Source: Acholeplasmatales bacterium (GTDB taxonomy: Bacteria; Bacillota_I; Bacilli_A; Acholeplasmatales; Anaeroplasmataceae). Taken from it: 64,000 bases of DNA. Numbering within the stretch: position 1 is the stretch's first letter; each line of letters starts with the position of its first letter. A program made the translations under genes and the position numbers. The notes under the pieces are model-generated. The model made no database searches. It saw only the letters and a program-made list of their open reading frames with translations, and was not told the origin of the DNA. This document shows positions 41,903 to 50,532 of the stretch, one piece after another. The DNA lies in contig CAAGAX010000060.1 in assembly GCA_900767915.1 (NCBI GenBank), positions 103,340 to 167,339 of the forward strand, read 5' to 3'.

Positions 41903-42466
41903 GTGACTAAGTTTAGTAAACGTATAGTTTTATTTTTAGCGTTAATTTCAACTACATTTGCTTTAGCAAGCTGTAGTAATTATAATTTTTATCAGGATTG
42001 GAAATCTGCAGGTGCTACTATTGAATCTGATAATGTATTTAAATCTTTAACATTAGATGAGGTTAAGGAAAAAAGAGAAACAAAAAAGCCATTTGCTTTA
42101 ATTATTGCTTCATCAACTGATTCAACAGCTCGTAGTGCTATTACAAAAATTCAAGAACAAGCAGATGCATTAAGCTATAAGGGTGAGATTTATTTTATTA
42201 GCTCAAAGGATACATATAATTCTACATTATCAGCTCAAAAAGAATTTAAGGATATTGTTGGTAACAAAGAATTTTATGCTTCAATAAGTGATAAGCCTTT
42301 ATTTGTTGTAATGATTTATGGTAGTAATGGTAATATTATTGCAGATACATCATCAAATAATTATTCAGCAATTGAAGATTATTTAAATAATGAAAGTGAA
42401 TCAAATAAAATTAATTATGAATTTTTAGCCCATTATTTATTTTCATTTGATAAATTATATAAATAA
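41903..42466 (+). CDS. lipoprotein with thioredoxin-like fold candidate
   Basis: 187 residues, SD TGGAGGT; GTG start at 41903. Signal peptide with lipobox ALASC (Cys about 24). The mature part reads KPFALIIASSTDSTARSAIT, then EIYFISSKDTYNSTLSAQKE and KPLFVVMIYGSNGNIIADT, an alternation of strands and helices like a thioredoxin fold, but there is no CxxC. No redox function can be claimed. Anchored to the outer leaflet. It has its own promoter and terminator. Confidence 0.65.
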   Translation: MTKFSKRIVLFLALISTTFALASCSNYNFYQDWKSAGATIESDNVFKSLTLDEVKEKRETKKPFALIIASSTDSTARSAITKIQEQADALSYKGEIYFISSKDTYNSTLSAQKEFKDIVGNKEFYASISDKPLFVVMIYGSNGNIIADTSSNNYSAIEDYLNNESESNKINYEFLAHYLFSFDKLYK

Positions 42467-42473
42467 TAAATTT

Positions 42474-42502
42474 AGCTTCTCTATAAAGGGAAGCTTTTTT
42501 TA
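42474..42502 (+). terminator. terminator of the lipoprotein gene
   Basis: AGCTTC (42474-42479) pairs with GAAGCT (42490-42495), followed by a T-run. Confidence 0.8.
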
Positions 42503-42672
42503 TATATGAAAAAAGACTCAGCATTAGCTAAGCCTTTGACATTGGAAGCCTATAAATGGCATAAAGTATAAGAAAAAGTACTAAAATAATCATTAAAGAT
42601 TCCAATGTATCACCAGTATTAGTATATGCATTAAATTAAAAATGTATCCATATATTAATATGGTGATTTTAA

Positions 42673-43581
42673 ATGAAATTAATTTCTTATAGTACTATTT
42701 TAAACAATTTAATTGAAATTAAAAAAAATAATGGTACCTCTTTTGTAGTTAAAAATAATGCTTATGGCTTTGATATTGAAAAAATAGCTAATCTTGCAAT
42801 AAAAGCGGGAATAGAAGAGCTTGCCGTTATAGATTATATTGAAGCTATAAAAATTAGAAAAATTGATAAAGATGTAAGAATACTATTGTTGGCTGGTTCT
42901 AAATGTGATTTAGAATTATTAAAAAAATATAATATTATTGCTAGTGCGGAAAATGAAGAGGAATATCTATATTATAAAAAAAATAATATAAGAATGGCTT
43001 TAAAGGTTGATGTTGGAATGCATCGCTTTGGAATTAGAAATTTAGAAAATAAATATTTATTAGATGATATGGTTGAAGAAATTTATTTTCATTTACCATT
43101 AGCTTTAAATAGTTATAATTCTATTATTTCTTATTATAGTAATCTATGTAATCAATATAACAAAAGATATCACTTTGGAGGAAGTGCATTATATAAAAAA
43201 TATAACGTTCCAATAAGATTTGGAATAATTGCTTATAATAATTCAATTCAATTATATGGAAAAATAATTGCTTTAAAATATCTTAAGAAAAATGCAACGT
43301 TAGGATATAATGAATATTATAAAGCAAATGATGATATCTATTATGCAATTATAGATATAGGTTACTATAATGGTTTAAATAGAAATAATAAATATAAAGT
43401 ATTTTATCATAATGAATATTATGAATCTATTGGATTATTATGTATGAATCATTTATTTATTAGAGCTAATTCTAATTTTAAAATAGGAGAATATGTAGAA
43501 TTTATAGGAGAAAATATTAAAATTGAGGATTTAGCTAATGAAGATTTATCAGTATATGAGTTAATACTACGTTTAAAATGA
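42673..43581 (+). CDS. alr: very short alanine racemase-like enzyme
   Basis: 302 residues, SD TATGGTGAT. Alr fold: PLP lysine in SFVVKNNAYGFD (Lys about 27), KVDVGMHRFGIR (about 114-125), and in the beta domain LGYNEYYKA (catalytic Tyr), IIDIGYYNGLNR and LLCMNHLFI (usually CMDQ). Normal alanine racemases have 360-390 residues; this one lacks much of the barrel's later helices. It supplies D-alanine for peptidoglycan and for spore dormancy. The CMN-for-CMD change and shortening make activity uncertain but the active-site Lys and Tyr are kept. Confidence 0.75.
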   Translation: MKLISYSTILNNLIEIKKNNGTSFVVKNNAYGFDIEKIANLAIKAGIEELAVIDYIEAIKIRKIDKDVRILLLAGSKCDLELLKKYNIIASAENEEEYLYYKKNNIRMALKVDVGMHRFGIRNLENKYLLDDMVEEIYFHLPLALNSYNSIISYYSNLCNQYNKRYHFGGSALYKKYNVPIRFGIIAYNNSIQLYGKIIALKYLKKNATLGYNEYYKANDDIYYAIIDIGYYNGLNRNNKYKVFYHNEYYESIGLLCMNHLFIRANSNFKIGEYVEFIGENIKIEDLANEDLSVYELILRLK

Positions 43582-43593
43582 AAATAATAAATC

Positions 43594-43622
43594 TTGTTTA
43601 ACTAGCTAAAACATATTATAAT
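43594..43622 (+). promoter_or_regulatory. promoter of thrC-thrB-pheB
   Basis: TTGTTT, 17-nt spacer, TATAAT, 28 nt before the ATG; SD TAGGAGGATT. No T-box or other leader fits in the short space. Confidence 0.6.
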
Positions 43623-43650
43623 ATTAAGCATAAATGTAGGAGGATTATTT

Positions 43651-45066
43651 ATGTTTCATAGTACTAGAGGTAATAAGATTATTTCATCACCAGAAGCTAT
43701 ATTAAATGGATTAGCTTCAGATGGAGGATTATATGTTTTAGATAGGATTAATAAAATTGATTATAAGGATTTAATTAATGATAGCTATCCTGTAATGGCA
43801 TCAAAAATATTAAAGGTTTTTTTTCCTGAATTTGAATTGGATGAATTAGAAGAAGAAATTATTAATGCTTATAAATCATTTGATATTCCTAATGTTGTTG
43901 ATTTATATAAATGTGATGATGCTTATTTTTTAGAGCTATTTCATGGTCCTACCTTGGCATTTAAGGATTTAGCCTTAGTTGTTTTGCCTAGATTAATGAA
44001 GTTATCTAAAAAGAAGCTTGGTTATGAAAAAAATATAACAATTTTAACTGCGACTTCTGGAGATACAGGGGGTGCCGCATTAAATGGATTTAAGGATATA
44101 CCAGGTATTTCTATTATTGTTTTATATCCTAACGGTGGTGTATCAAAGGTTCAAGAGGCCCAAATGTGCTCATTTAGAAGCGATAATGCTAAAATGTACG
44201 CGGTTAATGGCAACTTTGATGATTGTCAAAGCTTAGTTAAGAAGTTTTTTAATGAGCATAAGGATTTAAATATTTCTAGTGCTAATTCTATTAATATTGC
44301 TAGATTAGCCCCTCAGGTTGTTTATTATTTTTATTCATATATTACCCTTATAAAAAATAATGAGATTAAAAAAGATGAATTAGTTAACTTTGTCGTGCCT
44401 ACAGGTAACTTTGGTAATATTTTTGCAGGCTTTTACGCAAAAAAAATGGGACTACCTATTAATGATTTAATTTGTGCTTCAAATAAAAATAATGTTTTAA
44501 CTGATTATTTTAATACTAGTGTTTATAATAAAAACAGAGAATTCTATAAAACAAATTCTCCATCAATGGATATAATTATTTCATCTAATTTTGAAAGATT
44601 TTTATATTATGCATTAGATGAGGATACAAAGCTTTTATCTAAAAAGATGAATGAATTAAAAGAAAATGGTAAATATAGCTTTATTAATCCTTTTAATTAT
44701 TTTTATGGATATTCAACTGATGAAAATAATACTTTAAAATTAATAAAGAATGTTTTTGATAAATATAATTACGCAATTGATCCTCATACCTCTGTTGCGT
44801 ATGGTGCATATTTACAGTATAAAAAAGAAGTAAATAATAATTATAAATCTATTATATTATCTACAGCTTCTCCATTTAAATTTCCTGAAACTGTATTACA
44901 AGCTTTAGGCTATGACAGTAATAATCCATTAGAAAAATTAAGTAAGGTAATTAATAAAAAAATTCCTAATGTATTAAATTATCCAGAAATTAAAAGAGAA
45001 ATTGTTGATTTAGCTTTAATTGAAGATAAGGTTGTAGAGGTGATAAAATGTTTACAATCAAAGTAG
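43651..45066 (+). CDS. thrC: threonine synthase
   Basis: 471 residues, SD GGAGGA. PLP enzyme converting O-phosphohomoserine to threonine. Begins MFHSTRGN, the substrate-binding SxRG element; LFHGPTLAFKDLAL (about 90-103) carries the PLP lysine; TATSGDTGGAALNGF (about 130-144) is the phosphate cup. Long (fungal/E. coli-type) form. It overlaps thrB by 19 nt, so the two are translationally coupled. A homoserine dehydrogenase gene is not in the window. Confidence 0.95.
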   Translation: MFHSTRGNKIISSPEAILNGLASDGGLYVLDRINKIDYKDLINDSYPVMASKILKVFFPEFELDELEEEIINAYKSFDIPNVVDLYKCDDAYFLELFHGPTLAFKDLALVVLPRLMKLSKKKLGYEKNITILTATSGDTGGAALNGFKDIPGISIIVLYPNGGVSKVQEAQMCSFRSDNAKMYAVNGNFDDCQSLVKKFFNEHKDLNISSANSINIARLAPQVVYYFYSYITLIKNNEIKKDELVNFVVPTGNFGNIFAGFYAKKMGLPINDLICASNKNNVLTDYFNTSVYNKNREFYKTNSPSMDIIISSNFERFLYYALDEDTKLLSKKMNELKENGKYSFINPFNYFYGYSTDENNTLKLIKNVFDKYNYAIDPHTSVAYGAYLQYKKEVNNNYKSIILSTASPFKFPETVLQALGYDSNNPLEKLSKVINKKIPNVLNYPEIKREIVDLALIEDKVVEVIKCLQSK

Positions 45067-45902
45067 CAGCTACAAGTGCTAATGTTTGTATAGGGTTTGA
45101 TGTTTGTGGTATAGCATTAAGCATATATGATGAATTCAGCTTTGAAAAAAGTGATAAAATTATATTAGAGGGCTTTGAAAAGGAGTACTCAGATCCTATT
45201 AATAATCTTTTATTTAAAGCATATAGTGAAGTATTTAAATATTTATGTAAGGATATTATTAATGTTAAGGTTACTATGAAAGGTGATATTCCTTCATCAA
45301 GAGGCTTAGGCTCTTCTTCAGCTTTAATTGTTGGTGGAATTTTTGGCGCTAATAAAATATTAGGTAATCCTTTAACAAAGGATGAATGCTTTAATATAGC
45401 TACAAGATTAGAGGGACATTCTGATAATGTAGCTCCAGCTATATATGGTAATTTTGTAACAAGCTATAAAAAAAATAATACTTATTATCATAATTGCTAT
45501 AAGGTTTCTAATAAATTAAAATTTATGGTTATTATTCCTGATAAAAGAATATCCACTTATGAAGCAAGAGCTGTTCTACCTAAAAATATAAGTGTTAGTG
45601 ATTGTGTATATAATCTATCTAGAATCATTAATTTACCTAAAGCCCTTAGTGAAGGTGATATGGATTTATTATTAGATATTTTAGATGATAAGATTCATGA
45701 ACCATATCGTATGAAGCTTATTCCTAATTTTGAGGAAATAAAGAAAATATGTAATATGAATAATTCGAGCTTAATAATTTCTGGAAGTGGTTCTACAATG
45801 CTTGTTATTTCTAAATCATATGATATTTATTCAAAGCTTAAGGATTTTGGATATTTAGTAAAAGAAGTAGTAGTTAGTGATGGAGTAATGATTTATGAGT
45901 GA
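45048..45902 (+). CDS. thrB: homoserine kinase
   Basis: 284 residues; the ATG lies within the end of thrC. GHMP kinase: N-terminal VAATSANVCIGFDVCGIAL (usually SANLGPGFD), ATP loop PSSRGLGSSSALIVGG (about 83-98) and C-terminal motif IISGSGSTMLVIS (about 242-254). It phosphorylates homoserine to feed ThrC. In SANVCIGFD, VCI replaces LGP, a divergence but not in a catalytic residue. It overlaps the next gene by 8 nt. Confidence 0.93.
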   Translation: MFTIKVAATSANVCIGFDVCGIALSIYDEFSFEKSDKIILEGFEKEYSDPINNLLFKAYSEVFKYLCKDIINVKVTMKGDIPSSRGLGSSSALIVGGIFGANKILGNPLTKDECFNIATRLEGHSDNVAPAIYGNFVTSYKKNNTYYHNCYKVSNKLKFMVIIPDKRISTYEARAVLPKNISVSDCVYNLSRIINLPKALSEGDMDLLLDILDDKIHEPYRMKLIPNFEEIKKICNMNNSSLIISGSGSTMLVISKSYDIYSKLKDFGYLVKEVVVSDGVMIYE

Positions 45903-46314
45903 TACTTTTTATATTATAAATAAAAAGGTATTACCTAATTATTTTGAAAAGGTTATAGAAATTAAAAAAATGGTTAATGCAGGCTCTAAGGTTATTGATG
46001 CTTGTAAAATGTTGGATTTATCAAGAGCTACTTATTATAAATATAAGGATTATGTTAATGAATATAGTGAAAGACCTATAAGCCTTGTTAATATTTCTTT
46101 GAAAATGAATAAAAATAATATTGATTCTTTTATTAACTTGTTAAATAAAGATATCTTTAGTATTATTAGTATTAATAGAATTAATTTGAATGAAAATGTA
46201 ACTAGATTAAGTATTATATTGTATACATATAATTTAAGTGAAATATCTAATATTATAAATAGTTTTGACTTATTAGATTATGAAATAAATATAATTGAAG
46301 ATAATATTCATTGA
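45895..46314 (+). CDS. pheB: ACT-domain protein PheB (UPF0735)
   Basis: 139 residues, start inside the thrB end. Opening FYIINKKVLPNYFEKVIEIK matches PheB/YszB. A short HTH-like segment DACKMLDLSRATYYKYKDYV (about 42-61) and a C-terminal ACT domain (about 65-139) follow. ACT domains bind amino acids; PheB is a predicted regulator linked with aromatic or threonine-family biosynthesis. The placement at the end of a threonine operon suggests it senses a product of the pathway. The ACT ligand loop is not conserved enough to name the ligand. Confidence 0.85.
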   Translation: MSDTFYIINKKVLPNYFEKVIEIKKMVNAGSKVIDACKMLDLSRATYYKYKDYVNEYSERPISLVNISLKMNKNNIDSFINLLNKDIFSIISINRINLNENVTRLSIILYTYNLSEISNIINSFDLLDYEINIIEDNIH

Positions 46315-46333
46315 TTCTTAAGAAGTGGATATG

Positions 46334-46362
46334 TTTACAAAATCATTCTAATTTGGTATAAT
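46334..46362 (+). promoter_or_regulatory. promoter of acpP
   Basis: TTTACA, 17-nt spacer, TATAAT, 23 nt before the ATG; SD GAGGAGG. Confidence 0.8.
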
Positions 46363-46385
46363 CTATCTTGCGAGGAGGCAATTAT

Positions 46386-46622
46386 ATGTCAGTTTTTGAA
46401 AAAGTAAAGGAGACAATCGTTAATAATATTAAGGTTGATCCAGATAAAATAACTCTTGATACAGATCTTAAGAAGGATTTGCATGCAGATAGTATCGATG
46501 CTGTACAAGTAATTATGGATTTAGAGGACGAGTATGGTATTGAAATTGATGTTGATAAAATTCAGGATGATTCAACAGTTAGAGGAATAGTTAATTATAT
46601 TGAAAAATTAATAAAAAAATAA
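46386..46622 (+). CDS. acpP: acyl carrier protein
   Basis: 78 residues from the ATG at 46386 (TTG 46368 lies before the SD GAGGAGG). Four-helix acidic ACP with phosphopantetheine Ser36 in LHADSIDAVQ (usually DSLD) and EDEYGIEIDVDKI (helix III region). Carries acyl chains in fatty acid synthesis. It stands apart from the usual fab genes and is followed by a LeuRS-derived gene, with a terminator-like hairpin between, so partial read-through is expected. The Ile for Leu after Ser36 is a mild change. Confidence 0.93.
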   Translation: MSVFEKVKETIVNNIKVDPDKITLDTDLKKDLHADSIDAVQVIMDLEDEYGIEIDVDKIQDDSTVRGIVNYIEKLIKK

Positions 46623-46625
46623 AAG

Positions 46626-46646
46626 AAGGGCTAAATGCCCTTTTTA
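46626..46646 (+). terminator. short terminator or attenuator between acpP and the LeuRS-like gene
   Basis: AAGGGC-taaat-GCCCTT followed by TTT. The short stem and tract suggest only partial termination. Confidence 0.65.
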
Positions 46647-46654
46647 AATTTCTA

Positions 46655-46667
46655 AGGAGGTGATTAG
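46655..46667 (+). promoter_or_regulatory. near-perfect ribosome binding site of the LeuRS-like gene
   Basis: AAGGAGGTGATTAG, 10-11 bases complementary to the 16S rRNA 3' end, directly before ATG 46668. It is the longest SD in the window, so the protein is probably well translated. Confidence 0.8.
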
Positions 46668-48677
46668 ATGAATATTTATGAATGGTATACTAAATGGCAA
46701 AATGATAAATGCTTTATGATTGAGAATGATTGCTTAAAGGAAAAAATAAGCATCATTTCATCTATACCTAGAGCTGATATTTATGGCTTTCAGGATTTAA
46801 GAATAAGAGAGCTTTTAGCTTCTGATATTAAGGCAAGATATGAAAGAATGAGAAATAAAAATGTATTATTTCCTGTAGGATTTGATTCCTTATGTAATAA
46901 ATCATTTTTAGAAAATAAGAAACAACAAAATAAGATTTCTGATGAATTGTCTGATAATTTATTTAGACAAATGTTATATTTAGGAATTGGTGTTAATAAA
47001 AGTAAAACTATAGATATGAGACATGATGAATATCTATCTAATTTACAATTATTTTTTATTGAATTATTTAATAAAGGTTATATTGAATATGATAATTTAA
47101 AGCTATATTATGATGAAGAGAATAATAAGATTTATGATTTAATAAATACCCCATCTACTAATTTACCTATGATAAATAAAAAAGTATTTTATTTGAATAT
47201 AGAATCTATCACCCCTGAGCTTATTTCTGATATAAATAGATTAGATTTAAATGATGATGTTAAAAATAATTTAATTAATTATTTAATTCCTATAAAAAAG
47301 CTTTCTATGAATTTACATTTAAGTAACAATAAAGAAATAAACATTAAAATGGATGAACCTCAATATATAGCTGGTATTAGCTTTATATTAATTAATCCTG
47401 AATATTTAGAAAATGACTATGATATTAATAATCTTGTTGATATAAATGAATATAATTCCTTAGCTAATTTTTTTGAAGGTAAAATCAATTCCTTTTTTAG
47501 TGGAATTTATGCAAAAAATCCCTTAACTATGAAGAATATTCCTATATTTATTTCTAATATTATTACATCAAGTATTCATTTAGGTATCCCTGATATAGAT
47601 TGTGAAGATGAGGCTATTTGTAAGGAAATTGGTATTAGCTATATTAAAATAATAGAAAATGGTTTATTAATTAATTCTGATTTATTAAATGGTTTATCAT
47701 TAAATAGAGCTAAAGAAAAGATATTTAATGTATTTTCTAATGAAGGTATTGGTGATATTATTTATGATTATGGTTTAAAGAAAATATTATTATCATCCTT
47801 AGATCCCTTTGGTGCGTTATTTCCTTTTTTAAATGATGAGGGAGATAAGCTATATTCATTAGAAAGCTTTTTACCATATAATTTTTCTACTCAATTTAGG
47901 CCCATTCTAAAGGAAGGAGTAGATATTCCTGGCAAAACTATTGATGGAACTATTAATAATTTATTTTCAATTGGATGTTATCCTATTATTTCTATTTTAT
48001 ATGATGAGATTGCTTTAAATGAAAGTATATTTTCTTCAAATACTAAGGATGAATTAAATAAATGGGCACCATTCTCTTTAAATGTAATTAAAAAGGAAAA
48101 TATATTAACTGAACTATTTATGCCTTTAGTTTTATATAATTATTTAAAAAGAGAATTTAATTATGATATTCCGCCTTTATTTAAAAAAATAATTTTAGTT
48201 GGTAAAACATTAGATATTAAAGAGCATGAAATTAGTAAGAAGAATAATAATTTTGTTGATTTTGATTATCTTTTACAAGAATTTTCTTCTGATTCAATAA
48301 GGTTATATTTTGAAAGTAAGCCTTTAGGTGATGATTTCATCTTTAATAAAGATGAATTATCTGATATAGATTTATTAATAAAATCATTGAAAACCTCATT
48401 ATTAAATAAATCTATAGAAATAAATCCTAGCTTAGATTTTGAGCTTGATATTTTATCAAATAAAATAGAACAAGCTTTAGAAAATATTAATATTAATGAA
48501 TATATTTCTTTAATTATAGATTTTAGTAAGAAATATATGACCTCTAAGGCAACAAAAAGACAAATACTTAAGTACCTGTCTTTAATATATCCTGTAATGC
48601 CTTATTTAGCTGATGAGGTTTATTTAGTTTTATTTAATAGTAGATATTCAATTATAAATGAGGGCTGGCTAGATTAA
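46668..48677 (+). CDS. degenerate leucyl-tRNA synthetase paralog without catalytic motifs
   Basis: 669 residues, uninterrupted. Colinear with bacterial LeuRS: WYTKWQNDKCF at the start; SDIKARYERMRNKNVLFPVG (about 53-72), which in LeuRS follows the HIGH motif; FSGIYAKNP and PIFISNIITSSIHLGIPDID, aligning to the editing domain; INSDLLNGLSLNRAKEKI (about 333-350); FKKIILVGKTLDIKEHEISK then DSIRLYFESKPLG around the KMSKS region; and an anticodon-binding helical domain ending MPYLADEVY...EGW. The HIGH site reads YGFQDLRI, KMSKS reads EISKK, and the editing TTRPDT and GTGAVMAVPAHDERD are lost. The zinc region and C-terminal tRNA-binding domain are absent. tRNA charging is not expected. Function unknown; it follows acpP. 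Confidence 0.85.
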   Translation: MNIYEWYTKWQNDKCFMIENDCLKEKISIISSIPRADIYGFQDLRIRELLASDIKARYERMRNKNVLFPVGFDSLCNKSFLENKKQQNKISDELSDNLFRQMLYLGIGVNKSKTIDMRHDEYLSNLQLFFIELFNKGYIEYDNLKLYYDEENNKIYDLINTPSTNLPMINKKVFYLNIESITPELISDINRLDLNDDVKNNLINYLIPIKKLSMNLHLSNNKEINIKMDEPQYIAGISFILINPEYLENDYDINNLVDINEYNSLANFFEGKINSFFSGIYAKNPLTMKNIPIFISNIITSSIHLGIPDIDCEDEAICKEIGISYIKIIENGLLINSDLLNGLSLNRAKEKIFNVFSNEGIGDIIYDYGLKKILLSSLDPFGALFPFLNDEGDKLYSLESFLPYNFSTQFRPILKEGVDIPGKTIDGTINNLFSIGCYPIISILYDEIALNESIFSSNTKDELNKWAPFSLNVIKKENILTELFMPLVLYNYLKREFNYDIPPLFKKIILVGKTLDIKEHEISKKNNNFVDFDYLLQEFSSDSIRLYFESKPLGDDFIFNKDELSDIDLLIKSLKTSLLNKSIEINPSLDFELDILSNKIEQALENININEYISLIIDFSKKYMTSKATKRQILKYLSLIYPVMPYLADEVYLVLFNSRYSIINEGWLD

Positions 48678-49600
48678 TGAATCATTCCTTGATACAGATT
48701 TAGCCTCCTCATTTTTTTATCTATTTCATTCATTACAACAAGCTTTTTTATACTCCATTTAGGCTCTACTAGGTTATCTATTACTCCATCTGCTGCTAGT
48801 CTATGAATTATTATTGTATCCTTTAATCTAATTATTTGCTCAATAACTATATCAACATATTCCTCAAGAGTTAAAATATGGAATGGATTTTTTAGATATT
48901 CTTGATACATTTTAGTATTATTTAAAAGTAGTAAGGAATGTATTTTTATTCCTTGAATATCTAGCTTGTTGATGAAATCGATAGTGTTAAGCATGTCATC
49001 TATAGATTCATTAGGTAATCCATTTATTATATGTACTACTACCTCTATATTGTTTTTTCTTAATTTGTTAACAGCAGTAATGAACTCTTCATTTGTTGAT
49101 AGCCTATTAATTCTTTTTCCGGTTTCTTCATTTGCGGTTTGAAGGCCTAATTCTATTTGAACAGGATACCTTTTATTTAAGCTTGAAAGGTATTTTATAA
49201 CATCATCAGGAAGGCAATCAGCTCTTGTTGCGATAGATATTCCAACTATATTTGGATCTAAAGCTAAAATTGGTTCATAGGTTTCCTTTAATTTTTCTAC
49301 ACTAGCATAGGTATTAGAATTAGCTTGAAAATAGGGAATATAAAGGCAATCCGGCCATTTTTTATTCATTATTTCTTTTATTTCTAGAAATTGCTTATCT
49401 AAGGGATGGTTTATATTTCCAGCATAATCTCCACTTCCAAGTGGTGTACAGTAAGTGCATCCTCCATATCCTTTTTTTCCATCCTTATTTGGGCAGGTAA
49501 ATGAAGCGTTCAATGCTATTTTAGCTACTTTTTTATGATATTTAGCTTTATAATATTCAGTTAGGGTGTTATAGGGTTTGTCTTTAGTGAAATAGTTCAT
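48674..49600 (-). CDS. radical SAM protein, TIGR01212/YtqA family
   Basis: 308 residues; overlaps the LeuRS-like gene end-to-end by 4 nt, convergent. The iron-sulfur motif is seen in FTCPNKDGKKGYGGCTYCTP (Cys ligands at the CxnCxxC positions, about 34-53), followed by PLGSGDYAG. Further on IGLQTANEETGKRINR and VHIINGLPNE match the Elp3-like radical SAM barrel. YtqA proteins are uncharacterised radical SAM enzymes of Firmicutes. SD AAGTCCTCCAGC on the plus strand reads GGAGGA before the ATG at 49600. Confidence 0.9.
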   Translation of the reverse strand: MNYFTKDKPYNTLTEYYKAKYHKKVAKIALNASFTCPNKDGKKGYGGCTYCTPLGSGDYAGNINHPLDKQFLEIKEIMNKKWPDCLYIPYFQANSNTYASVEKLKETYEPILALDPNIVGISIATRADCLPDDVIKYLSSLNKRYPVQIELGLQTANEETGKRINRLSTNEEFITAVNKLRKNNIEVVVHIINGLPNESIDDMLNTIDFINKLDIQGIKIHSLLLLNNTKMYQEYLKNPFHILTLEEYVDIVIEQIIRLKDTIIIHRLAADGVIDNLVEPKWSIKKLVVMNEIDKKMRRLNLYQGMIH

Positions 49601-49752
49601 ATAAGTCCTCCAGCTAAGAAGTATTATACAATATTATTTATTTTATGCAATTTTCATTGTGTTATATTTTGTAAAATTTTAAATTCACTAGGAAATTCTT
49701 TTATTTTTTGATATAATATCTTAGAAATATTTTTTATTAGGAAGTGATTATT

Positions 49753-50523
49753 TTGTTTCAAAGAATAGTTGATTGTATTGTTCACCCATCTAGAATTGTT
49801 TTGGGATTTAAGGATAAGATATGGAAGCCAATTATGGTAGCTTTAGGCTTTTTATTAGCTTTAATGGGTATTATTACTGTTATAACGTTTAATTCTGATT
49901 TTTTTGATAGAAGTATAACTAATCAGGTTGTAGCTGTATTGTCTAATAGTGATACTGAATTTGATGTTCAATTATCTAATCATACTTTAAGTGGTAGTGT
50001 TTCTAAGGTGGAAACTGATGATATTACTATAGGCTTTTTATGTAGTGATTTAAAATATAATAATGGATTTGTTTTTGATTTTAAAGAGGATTTAGTTAAT
50101 GTTTATTATGGATATAGCTCTTTAGGTAGCTATAAATATGAGAATTTTAATAGCAGCTTTAGTGTTTCTAATGTTCAAAGGGGAGTAATTTCTGATAAAA
50201 TTGTTTTTCAGGATTTAGTATATGCATCATTAAATTCTTTAAATACAATTTTAAGATTGAATAATATCGCATCAAGCTTAGGAATGATATTTTCATATAC
50301 TTTAGTTATAGTCCTTTTAGGTTTATTATTTTCTTATTTTGTTAATCCTGATATTAAGATGAATGTGAGAATCAAATTAGTTATATATACTTTACCAATC
50401 TTTTATATAGCTATGAGCTTTGCATTTTTATTTAATTTATCTTGGTTACAATATTTAGCCTTTGTTTTACCTTTTATTTATTCAAAAATTGCGTTCAGTC
50501 ATATTGTTCGTATTAAAAAATAA
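49753..50523 (+). CDS. DUF1189-like membrane protein
   Basis: 256 residues if it begins at TTG 49753, which lies after SD AGGAAGTGAT; the GTG at 49744 is the alternative. An N-terminal amphipathic start (FQRIVDCIVHPSRIVLGFKD), a helix (about 29-47), an extracytoplasmic domain of about 130 residues, then three helices at the C-terminus. This order is that of the DUF1189 family of Bacilli; I see no diagnostic motif, so the call is tentative. It precedes polC by 9 nt and is probably co-transcribed. Confidence 0.5.
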   Translation: MFQRIVDCIVHPSRIVLGFKDKIWKPIMVALGFLLALMGIITVITFNSDFFDRSITNQVVAVLSNSDTEFDVQLSNHTLSGSVSKVETDDITIGFLCSDLKYNNGFVFDFKEDLVNVYYGYSSLGSYKYENFNSSFSVSNVQRGVISDKIVFQDLVYASLNSLNTILRLNNIASSLGMIFSYTLVIVLLGLLFSYFVNPDIKMNVRIKLVIYTLPIFYIAMSFAFLFNLSWLQYLAFVLPFIYSKIAFSHIVRIKK

Positions 50524-50532
50524 GGATGAGTT

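Noticed and set aside
42503..42672. CATTGGAA/TTCCAATG inverted pair (42540-42607) as a hairpin or remnant gene.
   Set aside because: Eight-base arms 52 nt apart in AT-rich DNA with no coding frame, promoter or T-tract around them; likely chance.
42673..43581. Classifying the short alanine racemase-like gene as a YggS-type PLP protein.
   Set aside because: YggS proteins lack the C-terminal beta domain, whereas here the GYNEYY, IGYYNGL and CMNH elements of that domain are present.
46668..48677. Calling this gene the cell's leucyl-tRNA synthetase (leuS).
   Set aside because: HIGH is absent, KMSKS is reduced to EISKK, the editing residues, zinc module and C-terminal domain are missing, and the length is well below that of bacterial LeuRS.
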